Assembly (NCBI GenBank): GCA_026119935.1
Contig: JALRMH010000016.1
Coordinates: 675,694-739,693, forward strand
Length of the DNA: 64,000 bases
Direction of reading: 5' to 3'
Source of the DNA: Endothia cerciana
Lineage: Eukaryota > Ascomycota > Sordariomycetes > Diaporthales > Cryphonectriaceae
Shown here: piece after piece, positions 42,937 through 53,619 of the stretch
Numbering within the stretch: position 1 is the first letter of the stretch
Layout of the letters: each line of letters begins with the position of its first letter
Position numbers and translations under genes: made by a program
The notes under the pieces: model-generated
What the model saw: only the letters and a program-made list of their open reading frames with translations
What the model was told of the DNA's origin: nothing
Databases searched by the model: none

Positions 42937-43669
42937 ATGCTCTCTTTTCTCGGGAGGCATCCACCAAGGACCAGTATCTGTCACTCGGACAAGATCACCC
43001 TGGACAGCGGCCGCTCCCTGGCCAAGTTCAAGTCGCCCGAGGACCGCTATCTCGTCATCAACAGACTCCCACCAGCCGCCTCAGACGCGGAGACCCAACC
43101 GCAGGGGCCCCTCCATAAGGGTGCAAATTCCTCCCTCGCCCCGCCTCTGCCCCGGCACTTCTGGCAAGAAGAGACATTCCATGTTGTCAGCGGAACAGCC
43201 AGATTTGCCCTTGGGGGCCAGGAGAGTGGAGCAATTAGCTTCAGCAGGCGAGGTCGTCACCATACCCAAGCGCGAGATTCACACGTTCTGCAACGCAAGT
43301 GAGGAGACTGAGTTGATAGTCGAGTTTGCTCTGGACCCCGCGTCGAAGAAGACTGATGAGGCTTATTTTCGTGAGTAACACCTTGCCGCATGGATGTCTT
43401 TGGCCCGTATGGCCCACTAACTCCCGTACTTCTGAGGCAATGTTTGGGGATATCGTGACGACTGCAGGAAGGCCGGCATGCATGGGAGATTCTTCCAAGC
43501 TCTGCTCTTCATGCACCGCGGGGGCGTCGTGATGGCTCTCCCTGGGCCTGAAATAGTGTCCAAATACTCGGGACTGATCCTAAGTTACGTCGGAGGTGTG
43601 ATGATAGGGCAGATGCTCCTCGGCTACCGAGATTCATGCCCAGAGTACTACCACAGTGCTGCGGTGTGA
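42937..43669 (+). pseudogene. Cupin-domain protein gene with a frameshift
   Basis: Small cupin protein with a C-terminal membrane segment, a family common in filamentous fungi. First part from the ATG at 42937: TLDSGRSLAKFKSPEDRYLV and then RHFWQEETFHVVSGTARFAL, the first cupin motif. The frame then shifts by one base within about 43213-43240, next to a G5 run; the continuation LASAGEVVTIPKREIHTFCN is the second cupin motif. A 66 nt intron (43371-43436, GTGAGT donor, GAG acceptor) joins KTDEAYF-RNVWGYRDDCRK, followed by GRFFQALLFMHRGGVVMALP, a hydrophobic segment YSGLILSYVGGVMIGQMLLG and a stop at 43667-43669. Only one disruption is visible, so it is either a recent pseudogene or a sequence error. 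The 5' end is uncertain; an earlier exon is possible. Confidence 0.65.
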
Positions 43670-44804
43670 TGCCCGAAACAGAAGCCCCTTTCACCCCGAA
43701 CTGCTTGCCAGACGGCTTATTTTTGAACTTGCTACGCTGAGGCTTTCTCAACTGACACGATCATTGGCCAATTGTTACTTGGACAGGTCAAGTTTTGAAT
43801 ACTCCTTTATGGTTGTCCGGAAGCCCATACTCGGAGGAATTTCTCATTCGATTAATGAGACCGCCATACGAGGATGGCTGTTCCCGCTGCTAGCTCTTAA
43901 GGCCTGTGATAAAACGACAGCGAGGGATCGTCCATCGCTCAGGAGATCTCCTCGGGGCGAGAAGCATCGGAAAAAAAAAAAGCTCGGCGGGCAGTCATTT
44001 TGTTTCCGGACGGGGCTCATCCTGGGGACTGGTGTGTTCAGTGGCCAACTTAAACTTTTTCTTTCTTGATCCCTAAGTGATCAGTACAGTAGCCGCTCTC
44101 CAAGCGTCTGAAAATAAGGGTATGTGGGCAGCCTGGCTCTCCATCAATTAGGGTGAGAAGACGAGATGCGGAAAATGGCATAGCTTACTGTATGAAGCAA
44201 ATGGGGGCCGCCACCAGCCATTTCAAGCCGCCGCCCGCACATTTCAAACACGAGGAGCGGCTTTGTTCTATATACCGGTATTTACGCCTCTCCTTGTCAG
44301 TTGTAATGCCTATTCTTTACAACTCTTGCAACTTTCCCAATCGCCGCTCGCCCAGGAATCTCCTGCCTGCTACAAGTTGTAATATCGGACTTTCGATAAT
44401 TCCGGACATATCCTCTGTATGCCGGATTTCAAATCCGCTCGCCATACGCTGACCCCTACCCTGACAGATCCAGCGGTGTCTCAAGTGAGGTGATGTCAGG
44501 CTGTGAGCAGTAGAGGGGTTCATACGGTACAGGCCACCACTCACCGGGCATGATTTGTCATGTCCGCAGTGTTCCCATATATTAGGCGAGCTGAACGCCA
44601 TGCCGGAGCCCCCGATTCCACCGAATGGATCGAGCCTTGCTAGGCGGATTTCATCCGGAATTCGTGGCAAGTAGACATACGACGGTATAAAGAGAGCAAG
44701 AGCTAGCCGTCTGGCTACTGAACACCGGTCCACACTGCAAGAAGAATTCTTGCGTGGTTGTCTCCAGAGACTCGATCTCAGGCCTCGAGTGCTCACGGCT
44801 CACC
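43670..44804. other. Intergenic region
   Basis: 1.1 kb between the cupin pseudogene and the lipase gene, with an A11 run near 43971. No gene seen. Confidence 0.5.
44686..44691 (+). promoter_or_regulatory. TATA box of the lipase gene
   Basis: TATAAA, 114 bp before the ATG at 44805. Confidence 0.45.
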
Positions 44805-46100
44805 ATGGCACCGCTTCTGAAATCTGCGTGGTACTGCACCGTCCTGTTGGGGGTCTTCTCCTCTGAGGTCACAGCCCAGCCCACCTCAACACCTCTGCCG
44901 CCGAGTCAAGACCCGTGGTACATTGCCCCTGAAAACTATACGGCCGCTGCACCCGGCCAAATCCTGCGCCTCCGTGAGGCTCCGGGCGACCTCTGTTCGA
45001 TCCTCGTCAACTGCTCTGCGGCGTGGCACGTCCTCTACCGGACAACCGACAACAACGACAACGCCACCTGGGCGGTGACCACGCTCCTGGCCCCGTTCAG
45101 GAACGTATCCGAGACCCCCAACAGGGCCCTGCTGTCGTACCAGCTCGCGATCGACTCGCCCGCCGTCGACCAGCAGCCGAGCTACGGCCTCTACACGCCC
45201 AACAGCACGGACTACTGGGTGGACTTCACGGCCGCCCTCGGCCGCGGCTGGTTCGTCAGCGTCCCCGACTACGAGTCGACAAAGGCCGCCTTCGGGGCCC
45301 CCTTCCTGGAGGGGCAGGCGACGCTGGACAGCATCCGCTCGGTCCTGAACCTGGCCAGGGCGCACCCCGAGATCGGGCTGTCGGCCGCGGGCGACATCCG
45401 GTACGCCATGTGGGGTTACTCCGGGGGCTCCATCGCCAGCGAGTGGGCGGCGGAGCTCCAGCCGACCTACGCGCCGGAGCTGAGCATCGCGGGGGCCGTC
45501 CTCGGCGGCGTCGTCCCGAACTTCACGGCGGTCTTCGGGGAGATCGACGGGACCGCATACATGGGGGACCTGCCTGCCGGCATGGTCGGCGTGACGGTGG
45601 AATACCCCGCGGCGCGGGAGTTCCTGCTGTCGAAGCTGAAGGCGGCCGGGCCGTACAACGCCACCACGTTCCTGTCGGTCCTCAACCAGTCCGTCACGGC
45701 GAACTTCGAGGTCTTTGCGAACCAGAACTTGTCAGACTATTTCATCGACGGGGACGCGGACGTCTTTTCTTCCATCCTGCTCGACCTCTACGACGAAAGC
45801 CAGATGGGCCGGCACGGGACCCCCAAGATGCCTCTGTTTGTATACAAGGCGATTGTGGACGAGTTCAGCCCCACCTACCAGACGGATGACCTGGTCGAGG
45901 AGTTTTGTGCTCAGGGAGTCGACGTCCTGTACGAGAGGAACACGGTTGGCGAGCACGTCAGCGAGTATGCCAACGGGCACACAAGGTCTCTGGACTATCT
46001 AAGCGCTGTCTTCAATGGCACTGCCGGGGATATCTATCGGAACCAGTCGTGCATCATCCGCAACGTCTCGGTGGTGGATCCCACGGGGGCAGTGATCTGA
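44805..46100 (+). CDS. Secretory lipase (LIP family)
   Basis: Extracellular triacylglycerol lipase of the fungal secretory-lipase family (Candida LIP/CAL-A type, alpha/beta hydrolase). Single exon, 431 residues from the ATG at 44805; an upstream in-frame ATG at 44754 would spoil the signal peptide. Signal peptide MAPLLKSAWYCTVLLGVFSS to about residue 24. The N-terminal region PWYIAPENYTAAAPGQILRL is typical. The nucleophile elbow GYSGGS places Ser206 as catalytic. Candidate acid and base are in KAIVDEFSPTYQTDDLVEEF and NTVGEHVSEYANG (His). Over ten N-glycosylation sequons (NYT, NCS, NAT, NVS, NST, NFT, NQS, NLS, NGT) agree with secretion. Free-standing; it may act with the nearby aspartic protease in nutrient acquisition, which is inference. 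Confidence 0.92.
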   Translation: MAPLLKSAWYCTVLLGVFSSEVTAQPTSTPLPPSQDPWYIAPENYTAAAPGQILRLREAPGDLCSILVNCSAAWHVLYRTTDNNDNATWAVTTLLAPFRNVSETPNRALLSYQLAIDSPAVDQQPSYGLYTPNSTDYWVDFTAALGRGWFVSVPDYESTKAAFGAPFLEGQATLDSIRSVLNLARAHPEIGLSAAGDIRYAMWGYSGGSIASEWAAELQPTYAPELSIAGAVLGGVVPNFTAVFGEIDGTAYMGDLPAGMVGVTVEYPAAREFLLSKLKAAGPYNATTFLSVLNQSVTANFEVFANQNLSDYFIDGDADVFSSILLDLYDESQMGRHGTPKMPLFVYKAIVDEFSPTYQTDDLVEEFCAQGVDVLYERNTVGEHVSEYANGHTRSLDYLSAVFNGTAGDIYRNQSCIIRNVSVVDPTGAVI

Positions 46101-46725
46101 GGGATCTCGACGAGCTTTGCGTCATGATGCCGCGTATCCACATATTGCGTCCTGGATGGGCAGTTCTGCAGGCGGTCTTCAAGGCACCCGGGGGGGCGAG
46201 GGGCTTGAATGAGGTCACTGACACAGAGCCTTTTTCCTTTCTTTCATTATCATCAAATATGGCGTTGCGTCGAACCGGGTCTGATGAGACAGGAGAGCCA
46301 ATGCGTAGCAGGCACCCCCCTGGTGGCATATCCAGGCTGATGTCGATAGTCCTCATGTCTAGTTCTTTGCTCGATCTTGGCCGGATTCCCCGTCCTCTTA
46401 AAAGTAATTATTATGGTCTATGATCTTCACCTGCGAGAATCATGACCGGAGTGCCCTCGCGGATCCGAGACCTCGTCTTCCAGACTCAGTCCTGCTTGCC
46501 ATCGGAGACTAAGCTCAAAAAGAGATTAGTTCGGGGGCGACGAGCTTCTGCGCCGTCGCCGGCACAGGGCTGACAAGTGTGCCGTTGAGAGGGCGTGGGG
46601 GACGACACATCGCTGACTTGCCCGTTTTGCCATCGTGAACGGGGTGCCAGGCTTGGTGCCTTATGCAATAGAATCATGAGAAAGGACCGTGGGATATTTT
46701 AGTACTAAGAGCGCTCAGTAACTCC
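46101..46725. other. Intergenic region before the transposon
   Basis: About 630 bp between the lipase stop and the transposon end. No gene seen. Confidence 0.5.
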
Positions 46726-46727
46726 TA

Positions 46728-46769
46728 AGTCAAAGCACCCCCTTGTGGGCACCCCTGACCAGCCACACC
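46728..46769 (+). repeat. Left terminal inverted repeat
   Basis: 42 bp; reverse complement of 48515-48558 apart from a missing TT. Confidence 0.93.
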
Positions 46770-46853
46770 GCCATTTCCACCACCTCTACTTTTATAAACC
46801 TTTCTCAACCAATTCTTATCCAAATAACTTCATCTTTTCACCAGGACCTTGGT

Positions 46854-48472
46854 ATGCCCATCATGAAGCCATATACCGAATTTGAGATAGCCCAGGCTGT
46901 CGAGGCTGTCAGGAAGGGCTTGTCACAGAAACGAGCCTCACGCGAGTACGGGATCCCAAGGGCTACTCTTCAACATCGTCTGGCAGGAAAGGAATCGCAT
47001 AAATCAGCCCATAAACATCAGCAAAGGCTTTCTGTTACTCAGGAGAAGAAGTTGGCTGAGTGGATTCTTATTCAGGAAAGCCTAGGGCTCCCACCTAGCC
47101 ACTCAGAACTCAAGCATTTTGCTCAGAGGATCCTCGAGGTCCAGAAAGACCCTCAAGGGCTAGGAAAGAGATGGACTGAGGGTTTCCTGAAGAGAAATCT
47201 AGAGATACAGGTTCGTAAGAATCGACAGATTGCCTCTGAACGAATCAATAGAGCTATAACAGAGGTAATACAGCCTTGGTTTCGTCTTTTCGACCTTCCT
47301 CAAGTTCAAGCGATCAAGCCAGCTAATAGATGGAATATGGATGAAGCTAGGTTAGCTAAGGGCCAAGGAGAGAATAGCTTAGTCCTTGGTAGCTCTTCTT
47401 TATGTTTAGTTCATCGAAAAGAGCCTGGGTCGAAGTCCTAGACTTCTTTCCTCGAGTGTATCTCTGCTACAGGTGCCTACCTCCTTCCTCTAGTGATTTT
47501 TAAGGGGCATACAATACAACAACAACAGTTTCCTCTTCTCTTGGACTCTCTCTCTAGCTAGCAGTTCACAGCAATAAAAAACAGATAGACTGATAACGCT
47601 GTAGCACTTAAATAGTTAAAAAAGATCTTCATTCTAGGTAGCCAGCCAGCAGACCCTTTAAAAGCTAGATTATTAGTCTTAGATAGCTATAGCAGCTATA
47701 TAACTGACGAGTTTATATAGTAATGCTATTAAAACAACATCCTGTTAATTTACTTGCCTCCTTATACCTCTCACATGCTTTAACCTCTCAATCTAGGGGT
47801 CTTCTCATCTCTTAAGAGGGCATATAGATGAAAAGTTAGTTATATAAGCCAGTAGTCAGGAGTTCAACAGTCCTCAGCAAGCGAATATTCCTCAAGAACT
47901 ATCGTCAGGCTTGTATAGAGGGCCTTTCTAGCTAGAATATCAAGTCTAGGTAGAAAGCTTCCGGTTTGTAGCCTCTTAGACCTTCTAAGCCACTCTTAAG
48001 CCCTCTTCTCCTCAAGAACACTCCTCAGCACATTCAGAACCAGTCAAATTCGAGTTCAACAGTATCAACAGCGGCCTAGTATACCCAGAAAGCCTCCTCA
48101 AGCCAGCCAGCTATCTTTTCAACTCCTCGCAAGGCTAAAGAGCTATACCATCAGCTACAGAAGAATCGCCACCAGCTTTCATCTTTGCCAGCACAACGCC
48201 TACTCTTCAGAAAGATACAAAAAGCATTTGACGAGAGAGACCTCGAACTAGCTAATGCCCTGGAGAAAACAGAAGTGCTAGAAAGGCAGGTCGAGGCTAA
48301 AAGGCCTACTAAAAGAAGGAGGGTCGATGTAAGCCCGAATTCGAGGTTTGCAGACATTAAGGATATACAGAGGGCTCAAAACGCAGTCAATAGAGATAAT
48401 AATAGTCAGGATGAAGAGAGCGATATCGAATTATCTACTGATGAGGAGGATTGTATCGTGGTCGGTGTTTAG
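46854..48472 (+). pseudogene. pogo/Fot1 transposase, mutated by RIP-like changes
   Basis: Cut-and-paste transposase relic. The N-terminal part is open for 195 codons: a psq-type helix-turn-helix (KGLSQKRASREYGIPRATLQ), a CENP-B-like DNA-binding domain (KRWTEGFLKRNLEIQVRKNR) and the start of the DDE domain (ANRWNMDEARLAKGQG). The first stop is TAG at 47439. The same frame then continues with clear family sequence (PLVIFKGHTIQQQQFP, LKKIFILGSQPADPL, YITDEFI, LLIYLPPYTSH), interrupted by repeated TAG or TAA where Trp, Gln or Glu is expected. A one-base shift occurs near 47865. The C-terminal frame (48185-48472) is open again and ends in an acidic tail. TGG to TAG changes equal TpG to TpA, as RIP makes. 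Confidence 0.9.
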
Positions 48473-48514
48473 GAAGAGAAATGTATATAAAGCAATATAT
48501 ATATATAGGTGAGT

Positions 48515-48558
48515 GGTGTGGCTGGTCAAAGGGGTGCCCACAAGGGGGTGCTTTGACT
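48515..48558 (-). repeat. Right terminal inverted repeat
   Basis: 44 bp; matches the left repeat in inverse orientation with one 2 bp indel. Confidence 0.93.
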
Positions 48559-51500
48559 TGTGAGCGGGAGCCTAAACTAGGAGAACCTGCTGCTGGACTA
48601 TTTGCTCGGGAAGCCCCCCGTCCCCAATGCCCTACGAATATGCGCACCTAATTATAGGTTACATTGTCAGTGCTAACGAGAAACCCCCAAAAAAGGAAAC
48701 CCAAGGCGCCCGGCCTTGGGAATCACCTTACCGCTGAGAGGATAGGTGCTGAGCCGCCCATGGAGATTGGCAAGAGATCGCACCAAGGGTGCGAAGCACA
48801 ATGGGCCGATCTGTGGGCTCCTGGGAAAGGACGCGCCGGGGGATGGGGATGGGTAGGTGACAGCGTCCCCGAGAGTAGACGATACGAGGAGCATGAAGCT
48901 TTTGCACAAGGTGTTGTTCGTTAGGGGGGCTGGTGAGCTGGGTTGTGCTAGTTGTGGGCGTTTGGGCCGAGTGCAAATATGGAGGGAGGGTGGTGCCGGG
49001 TTTCGTGGGGGGAGGGGGGGCGACCGGGTTGGGATCCAGACAAGATATGGTGAAGATGTCATGCAATGAGACCTACTGATGTTCGGTATGGTCTGTCTTT
49101 GATGCCCGAGAAGGATGTAAGGAGTCTGGAGCCATTCCCTAGGGCTTATCAACATGGCAGCTGACTTGAGTACGGAAGAAACCTCCCTTTCTTGACCTTG
49201 ACGATCAATCAAGCACCGGCCTAGTAAGCTAACAACACGATGGCAGACTTGTACTGAAAGACGTTGGCAGACTCATGGTTGCGGTGTCCGCGACCTGAGC
49301 CTGGGGTACTTTCTGCCACAGGCCTACATCACACAAGACCCGACAAGAAACCAGAAGGCTGTCGACTGGACCATGGCGCACCCAGCAGGCCAGACGATAC
49401 AGACCTGCAAGAGACTTCTCAGACAGTGCACAATCCAGCCCAAGATCTCCTCAACTGCCGCAGGAGTCGAACGTGAGACGTCGACCACCGGCGCTTAGGG
49501 GCATGAATCGCGCGTCTCGCGTGACATCGCTCAACGATACATTTAGCGTCTACGCGCCATATCTCCCACCCCCCCCCCCCAACCTACATGGCCTGTGGTT
49601 AGTCCCCCTGCAAACAACACTTTGACGGTGTTGTGGAGACGGCGATTGCCTGACGGCGTAGCCGTACGGCGCAGGTGAGTTGGTCCTCTTGCGAAGCAGA
49701 TTACGCTCGATGCGTTGTAAAAGAGTGCAGACCGTCGGGCCGATGATGCAAACCTCGCATGCCCGAGGCCTGGCCCACTCGTAGGCTGTGAAGGGGCGTG
49801 GGGAGGGGGGGGGGTGGGTTCGCACTCTTTCAGGGTTTGCGTATGTGTTTGCAAGGGCCCCCGTGGAAGGGAAAACAAGACAAAAAAACGCAACGGCTCG
49901 GCACTAGGCTGTGCGATGCTATGTGGTGCAGGCTGCCAAGCTGAAACCTTGATTGTGAGGCTACCAAACATCAAGAGCGCTTTCCTCCGAGGCGCGAGGT
50001 CCCAGCGGATACCGCGGCGCGTGAAATTTCGAGTAACCACCCAGGGCCCCTCTCCCGCGGTGTGGATATGGCCCCCGATGTCGCCGCCGACGGGGGGAGC
50101 CGGTGGTGAGAGTTCAGCGAGAATCAAGCGGTGGAGAGGTCAGGTCGGCAGGCCTCGTGGTCGCTGACGAGCCGGAAGAAAATTAGCGGCAAGGGATCCA
50201 CACCAGCCGGGGCACATTTGGTGTGCTGGAACGGGAGAGCCTGATGGACGGTCTGTCTTCCTTCCACAGGTTGACTTTTTTTTTCTTTCTACTTCCCTTT
50301 TTCAAAAAAATCTTTTATTAGAAAACCAAAAAAAAAAAAAAAAGGAAAGAAAAAAGAAAGAAGAAAGTCGGCGGGAGGCTCAGGCATAGGCATGTTCAGG
50401 TCGCCGTCCATCGAGACTCTTCTTTGGGGGGCCACATCGTAGTAGACTGGCCACCTGGGGCAGGTGGTTCGAAGCCACGTCTGGTCTGGTCCCGCGCCGG
50501 AAGTGGGAGTTAGCGGGCCGGAGTGCTCCCCGGGTGTGGTCAAACCTTGGCGGGTCAGGTTCGAGAGTGTGGGTTCAATCACGGGGACAGGAATGAAGGC
50601 GAAAGCCTTCGGTAGACCTGCTGCGGCATGTTCGGCGAGCGGCCTAGACCCTACTACGCAGTGTAGTAAAGTTTCAGCGTTGGCGACCGCATTTGATGGC
50701 GACATTGTCGTTGATGTGTAGCCTTGGGCAGAAGAAGCCTTGATGATCTACAGAGATGAAAAAATGGGAATCTCCGGCCAGATTCGGGACAGCTCCATCT
50801 CATCTCCTGGTCGAACGTCGCGTGTCATGTCCTTCGGCCGAGCCGCAGCCGAACGATCACCGACCAAACCCTATCTGTCTGGATGGTCTTGCGTGTGATA
50901 CGAGCAGGCATCGTCAATGGGGAGAGCATCGCCATCTGGACTGACGAGGAAAGTGGAGCCGGCCGAAGGGACAGACAGGTGGAAGGCCGGTATTCCGAAA
51001 AAGAAAAAAAAAAAGGGGGGGGGGGCGCGCGGCGCATGAGGCGAGCCACGCGCAGGCTGGCTCCGGTGGCCGCCCCCCCTCCCTACATATTGTAGTGGCT
51101 CCCGAGCTGCGGTCATGAGGGTAATGATCCCTCGGGCGAGGCGGTTGGGTGTGGGAAAAAGGAAGAGGGGGGGGGGTGTCAGACCAGTGATGTACCATAG
51201 TATGTGAGAGGGACGGAGGTAGGCGGGAGGATGCGCGGATGGATGAGACAGTCGAAACAGGTTTGCGGTAAAGCCGGCACGGTAGCAATGCGCCGAGGCG
51301 ACCAGGTCGGTCGATCGATCACAGTGCTGTGCTGTTGGTCAGGGCGCGGAGCTGCGGCAGATAGCCAGACACGCCAGAGCACCACAGTGCAAGCAGGGCC
51401 AGAGGCAGTGGCCGGCATGGGATGGGGCCTGGTGGCGCCGAGCCTGGCAAGCCCTCCCACATTTCCTGAAATGAAGTCGCCGGGGCCTGATCCCGTCTCC

Positions 51501-53619
51501 CGGCTGAGCCCAGTCGGCCGTGTCACCGGATGGCCCTGTTTTCTCCTCCTGATCACGGGCGGCGGGTTTTAGTGTCTAACAGGCATAGGAAGGGCTGCCT
51601 CGTCCCTCCCTCCCGGTAGTCTGTGAGGCCCTGGGGCGAGGCGAGAAGGCCGACAGATGAAGCCAGGTCCTGTGGGAGAGCCTGAACGGGTTGAGGCCCG
51701 AGGCTGTGAGGACTTGGCGCCGGGACCGCCGGCTTGCCGCCTGCCCGCCTCACAGCATACATAGCACACCTGGGGACGGCGGGTGGGACCTGGTCCCGTG
51801 GACCAATACGGTCCAGCAAGCCCAGCTGGGAGTCGCCTGCCTTGGCCGCAGGTGGCTTTTGCATCCGTTCGAGATGCGAGGTGTACTGTAGGCCTGTGCC
51901 GCGCTGTGCCTGTGTGGTCTAAAAATATCGCCGTCGTCTCTTGGCGACCGCCCCCGACATGCGTGCATGTGGAACGCCACTCTGCTTTTTTTTTCTTTCT
52001 CCCCCTGCCCTGCCAACCCCAAGGCATGTCAAATGAAAAGGTGATAGATAGATTGAGATGGTGGTGGTGGTGGTGGTGGTGGTGGTGGTGCCTCTCCGAA
52101 ATGAAATGAGGACGGCACGTTTTCCGTGGAGCCGGAGAAAAAGCTGCGGGCGGGAAATGGGCCACGGATGAGGGAAGGTGACGACCGACCGACCCTCCTG
52201 CCAACCCCCCCCCCCCCCAAAAGAGGGCGCATGGTAGCAGGCCAGGCCAGGGCAGGACGGGGCGTGGACAGGGTAGAGCAATTGACAAGGTAGGCGAGGT
52301 GGCCACTCCCCCCCCCCCCCCAAAATCCCTGTCATCTCGCACCCGCCTGGTGCCATACCCTTTAGATGGTCCTTACATACATACATACGAGTACCCGGTA
52401 CGTACCACGTAGCGTAGCGCATCAGTTCAAAACCCGATCACCGGGGGGCGGGGGGCCCACTCTCCCCCAGGCTTGTTGCCCCCCCCCTTCGCCCCTCCAG
52501 CCCGCGCCGTGCCTGCTCCGGCAACCTCCTCCCCCAGACTCACTCCCCCTCCCACCAACCCAACCACAAAGGTACATAGAGAACATCACTCCAGCCGGGT
52601 GCAGGTGGGGACTGGGGGAGGGGGAGGGGCAGGAGGCCAGGCTAGGAAGATGGCAAGTGACCAGGTTGGAGGATAGATCACTGGAACTGTAGAAAAGGCC
52701 TCGCATCGGCGGCAGCAGCTGCAACAACAGCAGGCTGTCGGCGCTCCGGCCGGGTTTGGTGCCTCAGGCGTCTCGTCTGGTCCCGGGGCCAACGGACACC
52801 GTAGCGTGGCCCCCTGTGCGCTCTGCCACCCAGGATGGGGGAGGCCATGGGCCGAGAGGGGGGAGAAGGGCAGGCGTGGCACCGTGGGCAGGGCCAGCCC
52901 CCATCTCGGGTACAGTGGGGCTGGGGGTGACGGTAGGGTGCGGTGGAGGGTGCGGTAGGGCACGGGGGGTTGAGGTACCTGCTGCCGCGTACCAAGGCCC
53001 CGAGCTGCCCACCCTCGAGACCCTTTCTTCAGGCCACTGCCCAGAATCCCACCTCCGGGCCGCCTTCCACTTTTCTCCCCCTTCCCTCTCCCTTCCCTTC
53101 CCCTTCGCACCCAAAACCGCCGACCGAGAACTCCCTCTCCCACACACGTTCTCTCCCTCTCCCTCTCCCCCTCCCTGCCTCGTCTCGACAAGCTGTTCTG
53201 TCCCCCTTCCGGAGCGAGGCCCCTCACCCGCGAGGGCTCCCGTCTCTGTCCCTCCTGTCACCGACCCTAAGTGTCACCGCGCGAGGCCTTGCGTTCAGGT
53301 GGTGTCAGGCGTCGGACCCCAGTCCCCGGACCTTTTCGCATTTCCACCCCCGGGTCTCCGAGCCACACTGCCACAGGACACAGGACTCAACCCAGCTCCC
53401 ACGCCCCGTCTCGTCCCGTCTCTGCTGCCCTCGCGCGCGCGCACACACACACACACACACAAACACCACAACCAGCCAGCCCCCTCGCGACCCAGCAACC
53501 TCACAACCGGCGGGACGAGAGAGCACCCCCCCCCCCCGCGGGGCCCTTTTACTCACCCAGCACGCAGCTGTCATCCACCGTCACCGCCTCCCAAGACGTC
53601 TTCCTCGCCCAACCCCACC
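48559..53619. other. 5 kb GC-rich region upstream of the transcription factor
   Basis: Longest gene-free stretch. Rich in homopolymers (C14 at 52205-52218 and 52308-52321; A and G runs near 50330 and 51010), a GGT repeat (about 52059-52090) and C-rich sequence up to the start codon. Frames of 100-480 codons exist only because stops are rare in such sequence; they lack motifs. It probably holds a long promoter and 5' leader of the Zn2Cys6 gene, perhaps with leader introns. Confidence 0.5.
52059..52090 (+). repeat. GGT trinucleotide repeat
   Basis: About 10-11 perfect GGT units in the region upstream of the transcription factor gene. Confidence 0.9.

Larger units (their letters stand above)
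46728..48558 (+). mobile_element. pogo/Fot1-type DNA transposon, inactivated
   Basis: 1.83 kb element with terminal inverted repeats of 42 bp (left) and 44 bp (right) that are identical apart from a 2 bp indel; both begin AGTCAAAGCACCCCC. The left flank shows the TA expected for Tc1/mariner/pogo insertion; the right flank shows TG. The interior encodes a pogo-type transposase that is broken by many stops (see pseudogene). Size and layout match fungal Fot1-like elements. The intact inverted repeats contrast with the decayed coding part. Confidence 0.9.

Noticed and set aside
36569..45000. Secondary-metabolite gene cluster around the SDR, ToxD-like reductase and cupin
   Set aside because: No polyketide synthase, peptide synthetase, terpene cyclase or prenyltransferase in the window.
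49461..49510. Possible tRNA T-arm (GAGTCGAAC)
   Set aside because: No pairing T stem or acceptor stem could be drawn around it.
49543..50127. Minus-strand frame of 194 codons
   Set aside because: Pro-rich composition, no motif, and contains translated homopolymer runs.
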